In this document: piece by piece, positions 38,843-49,200 of the stretch
How the letters are laid out: each line of letters starts with the position of its first letter
Numbering within the stretch: position 1 is the stretch's first letter
Assembly: GCF_025152745.1 (NCBI RefSeq)
Contig: NZ_CP104040.1
Location: 1,426,001-1,490,000 of the forward strand
DNA length: 64,000 nt
From: Rhizobium sp. WSM4643
Lineage (GTDB): Bacteria > Pseudomonadota > Alphaproteobacteria > Rhizobiales > Rhizobiaceae
Direction: 5' to 3'
Notes under the pieces: model-generated
Told to the model about the DNA's origin: nothing
The model's input: only the letters and a program-made list of their open reading frames with translations
Databases searched by the model: none
Made by a program: the position numbers and the translations under genes

Positions 38843-40513
38843 ATGGCGAAACAGGACGAACTGGTATTCCTGCCTCTGGGCGGTGTCGGTGAGATTGGCA
38901 TGAATCTCGCTCTCTATGGCTACGGCCCGCCCGAGCATCGCCAGTGGATCATGGTCGATTGCGGCGTCACTTTTCCGGGGCCGGACCTGCCGGGCGTCGA
39001 CCTCGTATTGCCCGATATCCGCTTCCTCGCCAGCGAGCGAAAGAACCTCAAGGCGATCATCATCACCCATGCGCATGAAGACCATTATGGTGCGCTCGCC
39101 GACCTTTGGCCCGGCCTCAACGTGCCGGTCTATGCCTCTGGTTTTACATCAGGTCTGCTCGAAGCCAAGCGCAATTTCGAGAAGGCCAAGATCGGCGAAG
39201 TGCCGGTGACGCCGTTCAAAGCCGGCGATACGATCAATGTCGGCCCCTTCAGCATCGAAGGCGTCGCCGTCAACCATTCGATCCCCGAGCCGATGTCGCT
39301 GATGATCCGCACGCCGGTCGGCAATGTCATCCATACCGGTGACTGGAAGATCGACCACGAGCCTTCGCTTGGACCCCTGACCGACGAGACACGTTTCCGC
39401 CAGCTCGGCGACGAGGGCGTTCTGGCGCTGATGTGCGATTCCACCAATGCGCTGCGCGACGGCGTCTCGCCCTCCGAAAAGGATGTGTCCGAAAGCCTGC
39501 GCAAGATCATCGAGGATGCCGAGGGCAGGGTGGCGATCACCACCTTCTCGTCGAATGTCGGGCGTATCCGCACCGTAGCCGAGGCTGCCGAGGCGGCAGG
39601 CCGCGAAGTGCTGCTGCTCGGCAGTTCGCTGAAGCGCGTCGTCGACGTCGCCCAGGATGTCGGCCTGATGGAAGGGGTGAAGCCCTTCATCTCCGAGGAG
39701 GAATACGGCTATATCCCGCGTGACAAGGTCGTCGTCATTCTCACCGGCAGCCAGGGCGAGGCGCGGGCAGCTCTTGCCAAGCTCTCCCGCGACGAGATGC
39801 GTAATGTGGCCTTTGCGGCGGGCGATATCGTCGTCTTTTCCTCGCGCGCCATTCCCGGCAACGAGAAGGCGATCCAGGACATCAAGAACGGCCTCGTCGA
39901 GCAAGGCGTGCACATCATCACGGATACCGAGGCGCTGGTCCACGTTTCCGGCCATCCGCGGCGCAACGAGCTGCAGCGGATGTATGAATGGACGCGGCCG
40001 AAGATCGTCGTGCCGGTGCATGGCGAGGCGATACATCTGACGGCCCACAAGGAGCTTGCCGAGCAATCCGGCATCGCGCTGGTGCCGCGGGTGCGCAACG
40101 GCGACATCCTGCGGCTGGCGCCCGGTCCGGTCGAGGTGATCGGCGAGGCGCCGCATGGTCGCATCTACAAGGACGGCACGCTGATCGGTGATTTCGACGA
40201 GATGGGGATCGGCGAGCGCAAGAAGCTCTCCTATGTCGGCCATGTCGCTGTTAACGTCGTGCTCGACGCCCGCTATGACATCGTCGGCGAACCCGACCTC
40301 ATTTCGATCGGCCTGCCGACCTACGATGATGAGGGAGAGGATATGGAGGATATGCTCTTCGACGCGGCGGTCAGCGCCATCGAGAGCATTCCGCGCGCCC
40401 GCCGCAAGGACATCGACATGCTGCAGGAGGCCGTGCGCCGCGCCATCCGCTCGGCCGCGAACAACATCTGGGGCAAGAAACCTCTTGTCACCGCCTTCGT
40501 TACCAAGGTCTGA
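38843..40513 (+). CDS. rnj: Ribonuclease J
   Basis: A 556-residue metallo-beta-lactamase RNase (beta-CASP family) involved in 5' exonuclease and rRNA/mRNA maturation. The zinc site is H76-A-H-E-D-H81 in THAHEDHYGAL, with downstream HTGDWKIDH and the beta-CASP motif VHVSGHPRR. Length matches alphaproteobacterial RNase J. It lies 17 bases after birA and two before the mce start. Confidence 0.95.
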   Translation: MAKQDELVFLPLGGVGEIGMNLALYGYGPPEHRQWIMVDCGVTFPGPDLPGVDLVLPDIRFLASERKNLKAIIITHAHEDHYGALADLWPGLNVPVYASGFTSGLLEAKRNFEKAKIGEVPVTPFKAGDTINVGPFSIEGVAVNHSIPEPMSLMIRTPVGNVIHTGDWKIDHEPSLGPLTDETRFRQLGDEGVLALMCDSTNALRDGVSPSEKDVSESLRKIIEDAEGRVAITTFSSNVGRIRTVAEAAEAAGREVLLLGSSLKRVVDVAQDVGLMEGVKPFISEEEYGYIPRDKVVVILTGSQGEARAALAKLSRDEMRNVAFAAGDIVVFSSRAIPGNEKAIQDIKNGLVEQGVHIITDTEALVHVSGHPRRNELQRMYEWTRPKIVVPVHGEAIHLTAHKELAEQSGIALVPRVRNGDILRLAPGPVEVIGEAPHGRIYKDGTLIGDFDEMGIGERKKLSYVGHVAVNVVLDARYDIVGEPDLISIGLPTYDDEGEDMEDMLFDAAVSAIESIPRARRKDIDMLQEAVRRAIRSAANNIWGKKPLVTAFVTKV

Positions 40514-40515
40514 CC

Positions 40516-40920
40516 GTGCTCGGCCGGGTCAACCATATCGCTATCGCCGTGCCCGATCTGGCCGTGGCGACGGCGGCCTATCGCGATACGCTGGGTGCTG
40601 CCGTATCGCAGCCGCAGGCTCTGCCGGAACACGGCGTCACCGTGGTTTTCGTCGAATTGCCGAACACCAAGGTCGAATTGCTGCAGCCGCTCGGGGCTAC
40701 CTCGCCGATCGCCGCCTTCCTCGAAAAGAACCCGTCCGGCGGCATGCACCACATCTGCTACGAGGTGGACGATATCCTTCTCGCCCGTGACCGGCTGGTC
40801 GATGCGGGCGCAAGGGTGCTCGGCGACGGCCGGCCGAAGACCGGCGCGCACGGCAAGCCGGTGCTCTTTCTGCACCCCAAGGATTTCTTCGGCACGCTGA
40901 TCGAACTCGAACAGGCCTGA
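40516..40920 (+). CDS. mce: Methylmalonyl-CoA epimerase
   Basis: A 134-residue VOC-fold enzyme that interconverts the D and L forms of methylmalonyl-CoA in propionate breakdown. Metal-binding His residues appear in VNHIAIAVPDL and GGMHHICYEVDD, with the catalytic Glu near the C-terminal FGTLIELEQ. The start is GTG, two bases after the rnj stop, so they form one transcript. Confidence 0.9.
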   Translation: MLGRVNHIAIAVPDLAVATAAYRDTLGAAVSQPQALPEHGVTVVFVELPNTKVELLQPLGATSPIAAFLEKNPSGGMHHICYEVDDILLARDRLVDAGARVLGDGRPKTGAHGKPVLFLHPKDFFGTLIELEQA

Positions 40921-41055
40921 GCCCTACAACGGCAGAATGATAGCCCTGCTGCGGCAGAGTGACCCGAGGACGGCTAAACCTTTCGTTCGCTTTGAGTTGG
41001 TCGCGATTCCGCCGTATAACGACGCGATATCAGCGCGGCATCAACGGGAACCATA

Positions 41056-41331
41056 ATGCTCCAGATCTTTCTTCAGGGATTTGCCGTCTACTTCGTCATC
41101 TGGTGGATGACGCTTTTTGCCGTCCTGCCAATCGGCCTGCGCACCCAGGCGGACGACAATGATGTCGTGCTCGGCACCGTCCCGAGCGCGCCCACCCGGT
41201 TTCGCGCCGCTTTCGTGTTTTCGCTGACGACGCTGATTTCGGCCTTGGTCTATGGCCTCTGGTACGTCTGCGACACCTATTTCGGCTGGGGCTTCGACGC
41301 CCTGCCGCAACTCGGTCCTAGCTTCTATTGA
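41056..41331 (+). CDS. DUF1467 membrane protein
   Basis: A 91-residue protein of the DUF1467 family, with two predicted transmembrane helices (about 4-26 and 52-74). The hallmark IWWMTLFAVLPIGLRTQ is intact. Function is unknown; genes of this family often sit between mce and proS in alphaproteobacteria, as here. TSS and ribosome site are not obvious beyond GGGAAC before the ATG. Confidence 0.9.
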   Translation: MLQIFLQGFAVYFVIWWMTLFAVLPIGLRTQADDNDVVLGTVPSAPTRFRAAFVFSLTTLISALVYGLWYVCDTYFGWGFDALPQLGPSFY

Positions 41332-41343
41332 ATCGTAGCTTTT

Positions 41344-41425
41344 GCTCAAACTTTGAGCAGATGCAACCTATTGAAGGCGAGTTTCGTCATACCAGCGTCA
41401 CGCTGTTGCGGCAAAGAGCTCGCCT
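41344..41425. repeat. Palindromes downstream of the DUF1467 gene
   Basis: GCTCAAA-C-TTTGAGC (41344-41358) is a perfect palindrome, followed by AGGCGAG (41375-41381) mirrored by CTCGCCT (41419-41425) with a small inner hairpin AGCGT-C-ACGCT. Possibly the 3' structure of the upstream transcript. Confidence 0.5.
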
Positions 41426-41493
41426 AACGGAATGACGGCTATTCCCTTACGGAAGTCGGTCGGGTTTTTGGATGGGATGGATGACGAAAAGCC

Positions 41494-41638
41494 AAAAAAA
41501 AACAAGGCTAAAAGCCTTGTTTTAAGTATCGCGTGATCTGTAACCGTTGCCGGGGCTGCGACGAGCGCGCCTAAGATCTGATCCTCCCAAGACTTGACCG
41601 CGAATTCGACAAGAATTTAACTTCCTGCCTGTTTTGTG
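41494..41638 (-). ncRNA. Candidate small RNA at the alpha-r9 (Smr9C-like) locus
   Basis: On the reverse strand, ATGACA (41672-41667) and TAGTTT (41649-41644) are 17 bases apart. About 145 bases after the predicted start an intrinsic terminator ends the unit: AAAACAAGGCT pairs with AGCCTTGTTTT, with nine T in a row. No open frame is credible. As I recall, the trans-encoded sRNA Smr9C (alpha-r9 family) of Sinorhizobium, about 149 bases, lies in the same gap before proS on the opposite strand. This comparison is from memory and unverified. Confidence 0.55.
41499..41523. terminator. Bidirectional terminator
   Basis: AAAACAAGGCT-AAA-AGCCTTGTTTT is a perfect 11-bp stem. It has nine T on the reverse strand and four on the forward strand, so it may end both the sRNA and any read-through from the DUF1467 side. 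Confidence 0.8.
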
Positions 41639-41716
41639 AGCTAAAACTAGCTCAAACATTGGGCTTTGTCATCAGCTTTTTTTGCATTTTTGCTACACTC
41701 TAGTAAAATTTTTCTG

Positions 41717-41746
41717 TTGACAAGATTTTCGTTCAAGTCCTTATAA
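41717..41746 (+). promoter_or_regulatory. Promoter of proS
   Basis: A perfect TTGACA (41717-41722) and TTATAA (41741-41746) are 18 bases apart in an AT-rich stretch. Transcription near 41753 leaves a leader of about 170 bases before proS. Confidence 0.65.
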
Positions 41747-41921
41747 ACACGCGCTTTTTCATGCCCTTTTATTTTGCGGGTGCGAACATGCGCTTCCGGG
41801 AGGTTGCCGCCATCCGTTGCGGGTTTCCTTCCTGCCGCGAAGCGGCTATGAACGCTCCCGACATTAACAATGGTCTTTCGATTCCGCCTGCTGCGGGATC
41901 TCAACTGCTCCGGAATCCGCC

Positions 41922-43244
41922 ATGCGTCTGTCCCGTTATTTCATGCCCATCCTTAAGGAAAACCCCAAGGAGGCGGAAATCGTCTCCCACCGGCTGATGC
42001 TGCGTGCCGGCATGATCCGCCAGCAATCGCAGGGCATTTATTCCTGGCTGCCGCTGGGCAAGCGCGTGCTCGACAAGGTCAACGCCATTATCCGCGACGA
42101 GCAGAACCGCGCCGGCGCCATTGAGCTGTCGATGCCGACACTGCAATCGGCCGAACTCTGGCAGGAAAGCGGCCGCTACGACGCCTACGGCAAGGAGATG
42201 CTGCGCATCAAGGACCGTCAGGATCGGCCGATGCTCTACGGCCCAACCAACGAAGAGATGGTGACGGATATTTTCCGCTCCTCCGTCAAGTCCTACAAGG
42301 ACCTGCCGCTTAATCTCTATCATATTCAGCTGAAGTTCCGTGACGAGATCCGTCCGCGCTTCGGTACCATGCGATCGCGTGAATTCATGATGAAGGATGC
42401 CTATTCCTTCGATCTGACGCGCGAAGCGGCGGAGCATTCCTATAACAAGATGTTCGCCGCCTATCTCAGAACCTTCGACCGGCTCGGCCTGCGCGCTATC
42501 CCGATGCGCGCCGATACCGGCCCGATCGGCGGCAAGCTCAGCCATGAATTCATCATCCTCGCCGACACCGGCGAATCCGAAGTCTTCTGCCACAAGGATT
42601 TCGTCGATTTCGATATTCCCGGTGCACACACCGATTTCGACAGTGTCGAGGGCCTGCAGGCTATCTTCGACAAATGGACCTCGCTCTATGCCGCGACCTC
42701 GGAAATGCACGACGAGGCGGCCTTCAACGCCGTTCCCGAAGGCGACCGCCTGTCGGCACGCGGCATCGAGGTCGGCCACATCTTCTATTTCGGCACGAAA
42801 TATTCCGAGCCGATGGGCGCGAAAGTGCAGGGACCTGACGGCAAGGAACACTTCGTTCATATGGGTTCCTACGGTATCGGCCCGACACGCCTTGTTCCCG
42901 CCATCATCGAAGCATCGCATGATGATAACGGAATCATCTGGCCGGCATCCGTCGCGCCCTTCGATATCGTTGTGATCAACATGAAGGCGGGCGATCAGGC
43001 CTGTGACGATACCTGCGAACTGATCTATGCCGCGCTGAGCAAGGCCGGCAAGGATGTGCTCTATGACGATACCGACGATCGGGCCGGCACGAAATTCGCG
43101 ACCGCCGACCTGATCGGTGTACCCGTCCAGATCATCGCCGGCCCGCGCGCGGTCGCAAACGGCGAAGTGGAAGTGAAGGACCGCAAGACCGGCGCCCGCG
43201 AAACGATGACCATCGAAGCGGCGATCAATCGGTTCGTGGCTTAA
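41922..43244 (+). CDS. proS: Prolyl-tRNA synthetase, short type
   Basis: A 440-residue class II enzyme that charges tRNA-Pro. Class II motif 2 is seen in [21 protein letters not shown], motif 3-like [16 protein letters not shown], and the anticodon domain is at the C-terminus. The editing insertion of the long bacterial form is absent, as is typical of alphaproteobacteria, so mischarged Ala-tRNA-Pro must be cleared by a separate protein. The lolCD genes follow 15 bases later. Confidence 0.96.
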   Translation: MRLSRYFMPILKENPKEAEIVSHRLMLRAGMIRQQSQGIYSWLPLGKRVLDKVNAIIRDEQNRAGAIELSMPTLQSAELWQESGRYDAYGKEMLRIKDRQDRPMLYGPTNEEMVTDIFRSSVKSYKDLPLNLYHIQLKFRDEIRPRFGTMRSREFMMKDAYSFDLTREAAEHSYNKMFAAYLRTFDRLGLRAIPMRADTGPIGGKLSHEFIILADTGESEVFCHKDFVDFDIPGAHTDFDSVEGLQAIFDKWTSLYAATSEMHDEAAFNAVPEGDRLSARGIEVGHIFYFGTKYSEPMGAKVQGPDGKEHFVHMGSYGIGPTRLVPAIIEASHDDNGIIWPASVAPFDIVVINMKAGDQACDDTCELIYAALSKAGKDVLYDDTDDRAGTKFATADLIGVPVQIIAGPRAVANGEVEVKDRKTGARETMTIEAAINRFVA

Positions 43245-43259
43245 GGAAACGGAGGCGAA

Positions 43260-44564
43260 ATGGCAGAGGCAGCAGTGGACCGGAGTTCAAAATCCGGCTT
43301 GGGTCCGGCTGGCAAGCCATTTTCCACCTTTGAACGCCTCGTGGCGTGGCGTTATCTGCGCGCCCGCCGCAAGGAGGCCTTCATCTCGGTGATCGCCGGC
43401 TTCTCCTTCGTCGGCATCATGCTGGGCGTTGCGACGCTGATCATCGTCATGGCCGTCATGAACGGCTTCCGAACCGAGCTCGTCTCGCGCATCCTCGGCA
43501 TCAACGGCCACATGATCGTCCAGCCGTCCGATGGCCCTTTCACCGATTATGCCGACCTCGCCAGCAGGCTTGCCGCCGTGCCTGGCGTCAAGATGGCGCT
43601 GCCGTTGGTGGAGGGCCAGGTACTTGCCTCCGCCCAGGCGGGCGGCAGCACGGGCGCGCTGGTGCGCGGCGTCCGCGCGGAGGACCTGACCAAGCTCAAA
43701 GCGGTTTCTGAGAATATCAAACCGGGAGACATGGTAGGCTTTGCCTCCGGCCAGGGCGTGCTGATCGGCACGCGCATGGCCGATCAGTTGGGTCTTAGCG
43801 TCGGCGACCTTATTACGCTGACGTCGCCAGATGGTGACATTACGCCAATGGGCGTCAGCCCGCGCGTCAAGTCCTACAAGATTTCCGGCCTCTTCGAGAT
43901 CGGCATGTCGGAATACGACTCCTCTATCATCTTCATGCCGCTGGAGGAGGCGCAGCTCTATTTCAACGCCGAGGGGCTGGTGCAGTCGATCGAACTCTTC
44001 GTAGACAACCCCGACGATATAGACAATCTGAAGCCTAAGGTAGTGGAGGCGGCCGGCCGCCAGATCAACCTCACCGACTGGCGCCAGCGCAACCAGACTT
44101 TTTTCTCGGCGCTACAGGTCGAGCGTAACGTCATGTTCATGATCCTGACGCTGATCGTGCTCGTGGCCGCGCTGAATATCATCTCCGGCCTCATCATGCT
44201 GGTAAAGGACAAGGGCAGCGATATCGCCATTCTGCGCACCATGGGCGCCAGCGCCGGTGCGATCATGCGCATCTTCTTCATGACTGGAGCGGCGATCGGC
44301 ATCGTTGGCACCATTGCCGGTGTGCTGCTCGGCGTTCTCGTCTGCGTCAACATCGAATCCGTCCGCCAGTTCTTCTCCTGGCTTTCAGGCACCGTGCTCT
44401 TCAATCCGCAGGTCTATTTCCTCAGCCAGCTGCCGGCCGAGATGGATCTCAGCGAAACGATCTCGATCGTCGTCATGGCGCTGACGCTCTCCTTCATTGC
44501 GACCATCTTCCCGGCCTGGCGTGCCTCCAGGCTCGATCCTGTGCAGGCCCTGCGCTACGAATAA
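43260..44564 (+). CDS. lolC: Lipoprotein-releasing system permease
   Basis: A 434-residue inner-membrane permease of the LolC/LolE family that extracts mature lipoproteins for delivery to the outer membrane. Four helices are expected: one near residues 45-70 ([21 protein letters not shown]) and three in the C-terminal third, around a large periplasmic domain. Only one permease gene is present, so it probably works as a homodimer with LolD. Start follows GGAGG. Confidence 0.93.
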   Translation: MAEAAVDRSSKSGLGPAGKPFSTFERLVAWRYLRARRKEAFISVIAGFSFVGIMLGVATLIIVMAVMNGFRTELVSRILGINGHMIVQPSDGPFTDYADLASRLAAVPGVKMALPLVEGQVLASAQAGGSTGALVRGVRAEDLTKLKAVSENIKPGDMVGFASGQGVLIGTRMADQLGLSVGDLITLTSPDGDITPMGVSPRVKSYKISGLFEIGMSEYDSSIIFMPLEEAQLYFNAEGLVQSIELFVDNPDDIDNLKPKVVEAAGRQINLTDWRQRNQTFFSALQVERNVMFMILTLIVLVAALNIISGLIMLVKDKGSDIAILRTMGASAGAIMRIFFMTGAAIGIVGTIAGVLLGVLVCVNIESVRQFFSWLSGTVLFNPQVYFLSQLPAEMDLSETISIVVMALTLSFIATIFPAWRASRLDPVQALRYE

Positions 44565-44578
44565 GGAATGCCGCCTTC

Positions 44579-45262
44579 ATGAAACGCAACGTCGTTCTCA
44601 AGCTTACCGGCGTCGAGCGCCATTATGGGCAGGGCGGTACGCTGCTCTCGATCCTGAAGGGCGCGGACTTTTCGATATCGAAGGGGGAGATTGTCGCTCT
44701 CGTCGCCCCTTCCGGTACCGGCAAGTCGACACTGCTGCATGTCGCCGGCCTGTTGGAGCATCCGGACGGCGGTGAAGTCAACATCAACGGCCATGCCTGT
44801 GACGGCTTGAGCGATGAGAAACGCACCGCAATCCGCCGCAGCGAAATCGGCTTCGTCTACCAGTTCCACCACTTGCTGCCGGAATTCTCGGCGCTCGAAA
44901 ATATCATGATGCCGCAGCTGATCGCCGGGCTGTCCTGGAAGGAAGCCGGAGAGCGGGCCGGCCAGCTTCTCGATTATATGCGTATCGGCCATCGCGGCTC
45001 GCATCGCCCGGGCGAGCTTTCCGGCGGCGAGCAGCAGCGCGTTGCGATTGCCCGCGCCGTCGCCAATGCGCCGACCCTGCTTCTTGCCGACGAGCCGACC
45101 GGCAATCTCGACCCTGAAACGGCAAGCTACGTCTTCGACGCGCTGGAAGCGCTGGTGCGCCAGTCCGGCCTTGCGGCTCTCATCGCCACCCATAATCACG
45201 AGCTCGCCCGCCGCATGGATCGGCGCGTGACGATCTCCGACGGCAAGATCGTCGATTTCTGA
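44579..45262 (+). CDS. lolD: Lipoprotein-releasing system ATPase
   Basis: A 227-residue ABC ATPase that powers lipoprotein release together with LolC. Walker A is APSGTGKST (Ala-Pro where Gly-Pro or Gly-Arg is usual), the signature is [14 protein letters not shown] and Walker B is [12 protein letters not shown]. The Q-loop and the H-loop (IATHNHELA) are intact. It is convergent with the DUF5680 gene across 12 bases. Confidence 0.95.
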   Translation: MKRNVVLKLTGVERHYGQGGTLLSILKGADFSISKGEIVALVAPSGTGKSTLLHVAGLLEHPDGGEVNINGHACDGLSDEKRTAIRRSEIGFVYQFHHLLPEFSALENIMMPQLIAGLSWKEAGERAGQLLDYMRIGHRGSHRPGELSGGEQQRVAIARAVANAPTLLLADEPTGNLDPETASYVFDALEALVRQSGLAALIATHNHELARRMDRRVTISDGKIVDF

Positions 45263-45274
45263 GGCCCAGATCGA

Positions 45275-45739
45275 TCAAGGGATGATCAGTCCGCCGCGAT
45301 AGTCGAGCATATAGGCCTTCTGGCTGTCGACCATGATGCATTCGTGCCCGGCGAACCGCGCGTAGTCGCCTTCGCTGCGATCGATATAGCGGCCGAACGG
45401 ATGGTCGAATTCCATTCCGCCGAGAAACCGGCCCTCTCGATACATCGCCGAAAGGGCCGCCTTGATCACCGTTCCGGCTGCTGCACCGTCGATGAGATCA
45501 GGCGCAATGACGCAGCCGAAATAATTCATCGCCCAGACGGGCTCGTCGGCAAACCATACCACTTCCTGTCCGGCGAAATCGGTGCCGCCGAAATAGCTGT
45601 CGAGATAGCGCCAGTTGCCGCGTTCGTATCCGATGTCCTGGGAGCTTGGCCGGCAGGGCGGGCGCGCCACGCCGCCGCCGACATAGGTTGCAGCCTTCGC
45701 CTCCACCACGAATGCGTTCAGCATCGCAATATCCAACAT
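45275..45739 (-). CDS. DUF5680 domain protein, candidate SOS gene
   Basis: A 154-residue soluble protein. The stretch PVWAMNYFGCVI and the spaced Gly/Tyr positions (YLDSYFGGTDFAGQEVVW) match the DUF5680 family as I know it; its function is unknown. The ATG at 45739 follows GAGAGGAGAATGGC; an upstream in-frame start at 45769 is less well placed. A LexA-type box (45789-45803) lies 50 bases ahead, with TTGTTC and TATTTG 16 bases apart as a plausible promoter. Damage induction is an inference. Confidence 0.75.
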   Translation of the reverse strand: MLDIAMLNAFVVEAKAATYVGGGVARPPCRPSSQDIGYERGNWRYLDSYFGGTDFAGQEVVWFADEPVWAMNYFGCVIAPDLIDGAAAGTVIKAALSAMYREGRFLGGMEFDHPFGRYIDRSEGDYARFAGHECIMVDSQKAYMLDYRGGLIIP

Positions 45740-45788
45740 GCCATTCTCCTCTCCGCTAGATGCTGGCAAATACGCTGCGAAGTGTAAA

Positions 45789-45803
45789 GAACAAAAAGGG
45801 AAC
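45789..45803. promoter_or_regulatory. LexA-type box before DUF5680
   Basis: GAAC-AAAAAGG-GAAC matches the alphaproteobacterial LexA pattern (GTTC, seven bases, GTTC) exactly when read on the reverse strand. It overlaps the likely -35 of the reverse-strand gene. Confidence 0.6.
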
Positions 45804-45987
45804 TATGGCCGGAATTAGACGGACGGCCGAGGAGGCTGGCCGTCTAGGCGCCGTGAGGATCCGGGACGGGCCGAGAAGGGGCAACCTGCTGGCCGTCACA
45901 TTGGGCACTGGCTCGCAGCGATTCACAGGTGCACATCCCGGCATTTTTCCAACACAAGAAAGAAGGAAAAGATTCCTGTTGACAACA

Positions 45988-46002
45988 GAACATACATAGA
46001 AC
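45988..46002. promoter_or_regulatory. LexA-type box before the 28-residue gene
   Basis: GAAC-ATACATA-GAAC matches the same pattern. A perfect TTGACA at 45979-45984 lies just upstream, so a bound repressor would cover the spacer and -10 of a promoter firing into the 28-residue gene. Confidence 0.65.
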
Positions 46003-46035
46003 AAACTGAAAACATAACGAGTAAAGGAGAGCCCG

Positions 46036-46122
46036 ATGACTGACATGATCCGTGATATCGCAGCATTCACCTCCATCGCAATGTTCGTTGCCAGCTTCTC
46101 GCTCATCGTCATGGCGTTCTAA
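46036..46122 (+). CDS. 28-residue membrane peptide, candidate SOS division inhibitor
   Basis: A 28-codon gene with AAGGAG six bases ahead of the ATG. The N-terminus MTDMIRDIAAFTS is short and mixed in charge; the rest (IAMFVASFSLIVMAF) is one hydrophobic helix that would cross the inner membrane. A LexA-type box and a TTGACA element precede it. Size, topology and control recall SidA of Caulobacter (29 residues), which blocks division after DNA damage; that is an analogy, not a demonstrated relationship. dnaE follows on the same strand 118 bases later. Confidence 0.6.
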   Translation: MTDMIRDIAAFTSIAMFVASFSLIVMAF

Positions 46123-46240
46123 AGTTTTCAGGGGATCGCATGGCAATCATGCGGTCCGGACGCGGGACTTCTTCTGGACATCATCGCCCTCTATGCCCGA
46201 CAATGCGTCCGATTCATTCGGGTGATTGGGAAGGCATGTC

Positions 46241-49200
46241 ATGGCGGATACGGCAAAGGGTTCAACGGGTGAGGCGACCGGCACGCCGGGCTTCATCCAC
46301 CTGAGGGTCCATTCCGCCTATTCGCTTCTCGAGGGCGCCCTGCCGCTGAAGAAGATCCTCTACAAGGCGACCGGCGATAGCCAGCCGGCGATCGCGATTA
46401 CCGACACCAACAATCTGTTCGTCGCCCTCGAATTCTCCCAGAAGGCGATGGAGGACGGCCTGCAGCCGATCATCGGCTGCCAGGTCTCGATCGACATGGG
46501 AGACGGGTTGGAAACCGAAAAGCGCGGCGGCCAGCAGGCTCTGGTCAAGCTGCCGTCGATCGTTCTTCTTGCCGCGACGGATGCCGGTTACGAACGGCTG
46601 GTCGATCTCGTCAGCCGGGCCTATCTCGGCGGCGAGAGCAACCAGGCTGTTCATATCAGCACCTCCTGGCTGGAGGAGGCAGGCACGGAAGGACTGATCG
46701 CATTGAGCGGCGCCTTGACCGGGCCGGTCGACGTGGCGATCAAGGAAGGCCATCCCGCCCAGGCGGAAGCCCGGCTGCTCACGCTGAAGCGTCTCTTCGG
46801 CGACAGGCTCTATGTCGAACTGCAGCGACACGGCACTTACGACAAGCGGCACGAGCAGAAGATTATCGGGCTCGCCTATGCCCACGACCTGCCGCTGGTT
46901 GCGACCAACGAGGCCTTCTTTCCGACACGCGACGATTACGACGCCCATGATGCGCTGATGGCGGTCGCGCACAACGCCATCGTCTCCGACGACAGCCGCT
47001 TTCGCCTGACGCCGGATCACTATCTGAAGAGCCGGGCCGAAATGGCCAAGCTCTTCGCCGACCTGCCGGAAGCGCTGGAAAATACCATCGAGATCGCCAG
47101 GCGCTGCTCCTTCGTGCTGAAGACCAGAAAGCCGATTCTGCCGCGCTTCACCGGTGCGACCAACGATGCCGAGGAGGCCGAACGCGCCGAGGCGAGCGAG
47201 CTGCGCCGCCAAGCGGTCGAAGGGCTGGACATGCGGCTTGCGACGCTCGGCATGTCGCCGGGTTACGAGGAAAAGGATTATCGCGAACGGCTGGATTTCG
47301 AACTCAGCGTCATCGAGCGCATGCGTTTTCCCGGCTACTTCCTGATCGTTGCCGACTTCATCAAATGGGCCAAGCAGCATGACATTCCGGTCGGCCCCGG
47401 CCGTGGTTCGGGCGCCGGTTCGCTGGTCGCCTATGCCTTGACGATCACCGACGTCGATCCCTTGCGTTTTTCGCTGCTCTTCGAGCGCTTCCTCAATCCG
47501 GAACGCGTCTCGATGCCGGACTTCGACATCGACTTCTGCCAGGACCGCCGCGAAGAGGTGATCCGCTACGTCCAGGCCAAATATGGCCGCGAGCAGGTGG
47601 CGCAGATCATCACCTTCGGTTCGCTGCAGGCACGCGCCGCCCTTCGCGACGTCGGCCGCGTGCTTGAGATGCCCTACGGCCAGGTCGACAAAATCTGCAA
47701 ACTCGTGCCGAACAACCCCGCCAATCCGACGCCGCTGTCCAAGGCGATCGAGGAGGAGCCGAAGCTGCAGGAGGAGGCGGCGAAGGAACCTGTTGTCGCG
47801 CGGCTGCTCGACATCGCCCAGAAGATCGAGGGGCTTTACCGCCACGCCTCGACCCATGCCGCCGGCATCGTCATCGGCGACCGGCCGCTTTCCAAGCTGG
47901 TGCCGATGTATCGCGATCCGCGCTCCGATATGCCGGTTACTCAGTTCAACATGAAATGGGTCGAGCAGGCAGGCTTGGTCAAATTCGACTTCCTCGGCCT
48001 GAAGACCCTGACCGTGCTGAAGGTCGCGGTCGATTTCGTCGCCAAGCTCGGCATCAAGGTCGATCTCGCGGCCATTCCTCTCGACGATACCAAGACCTAC
48101 GAGATGCTGTCGCGCGGCGAGACGGTCGGTGTGTTCCAGGTGGAAAGTGCCGGCATGCGCAAGGCGCTGATCGGCATGAAGCCGGACTGCATCGAGGACA
48201 TCATCGCGCTGGTGGCGCTCTATCGTCCGGGCCCGATGGAGAACATCCCGACCTACAATGCCCGCAAGCACGGCGACGAAGAGCTGGAATCGATCCATCC
48301 GATGATCGACCACCTGCTCAAGGAAACGCAAGGGGTCATCGTCTACCAGGAACAGGTGATGCAGATCGCGCAGGTGCTGTCCGGCTATTCGCTGGGGGAG
48401 GCCGACCTTCTGCGCCGCGCCATGGGTAAGAAGATCAAGGCCGAGATGGACCAGCAGCGCGAGCGCTTCGTCGTTGGCGCCGTCAGGAATGGCGTATCGA
48501 AGCCGCAGGCCGACAATATCTTCGAACTGCTGGCGAAGTTCGCCAATTACGGCTTCAACAAATCGCATGCCGCCGCCTATGCCATCGTCTCTTACCAGAC
48601 GGCCTACATGAAGGCGCATTACCCGGTCGAATTCCTCGCCGCTTCGATGACGCTCGACATGTCCAACACGGAAAAGGTCAATGATTTCCGTCAGGATGCC
48701 AAGCGCCTCGGCATCGAGGTGATCGCACCCTCAGTGCAGAGCTCCTTCCGTCATTTCGAGACCGGCGACAACCGCATCTACTACGCGCTCGCCGCCCTCA
48801 AGGGCGTCGGCGAATCCGCCGTCGACCATATTGTCGGGGTGCGTGGCGACAAGCCCTTTGCGAGCATCGAGGACTTCTGCCTGCGCATCGATCCGCGTCA
48901 GGTCAATCGTCGCGTGCTCGAAAGCCTGATCTATGCCGGCGCCTTCGATTGTTTCGACATGGACCGCGCCCAGCTGGCAGCCGGCCTTGATCGCATTCTC
49001 GGTTATGCCCAACGCGCCCAGGAGAACAAGCTGAGCGGCCAGTCGGACATCTTCGGCAGTACGTTGACGTCGGGGCCTGAGAAAATCTCACTGCCGCCGT
49101 TCTCGCCCTGGCTCCCCTCCGAGCGGCTGCTCAAGGAGTTCCAGGTGCTGGGCTTCTATCTCACAGCCCACCCGCTCGATTCCTACAACAGTATCCTGCA

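Noticed and set aside
41647..41904. 85-codon reverse frame before proS
   Set aside because: It crosses the proS promoter and leader, has no ribosome site and no family resemblance.
45805..45999. 64-codon forward frame between the two LexA-type boxes
   Set aside because: Arg/Gly-rich product with no family; it ends in the promoter of the 28-residue gene.
46262..48619. 785-codon reverse frame opposite dnaE
   Set aside because: High-GC codon usage keeps the complementary frame open. The product has no recognisable domain and dnaE is certain.
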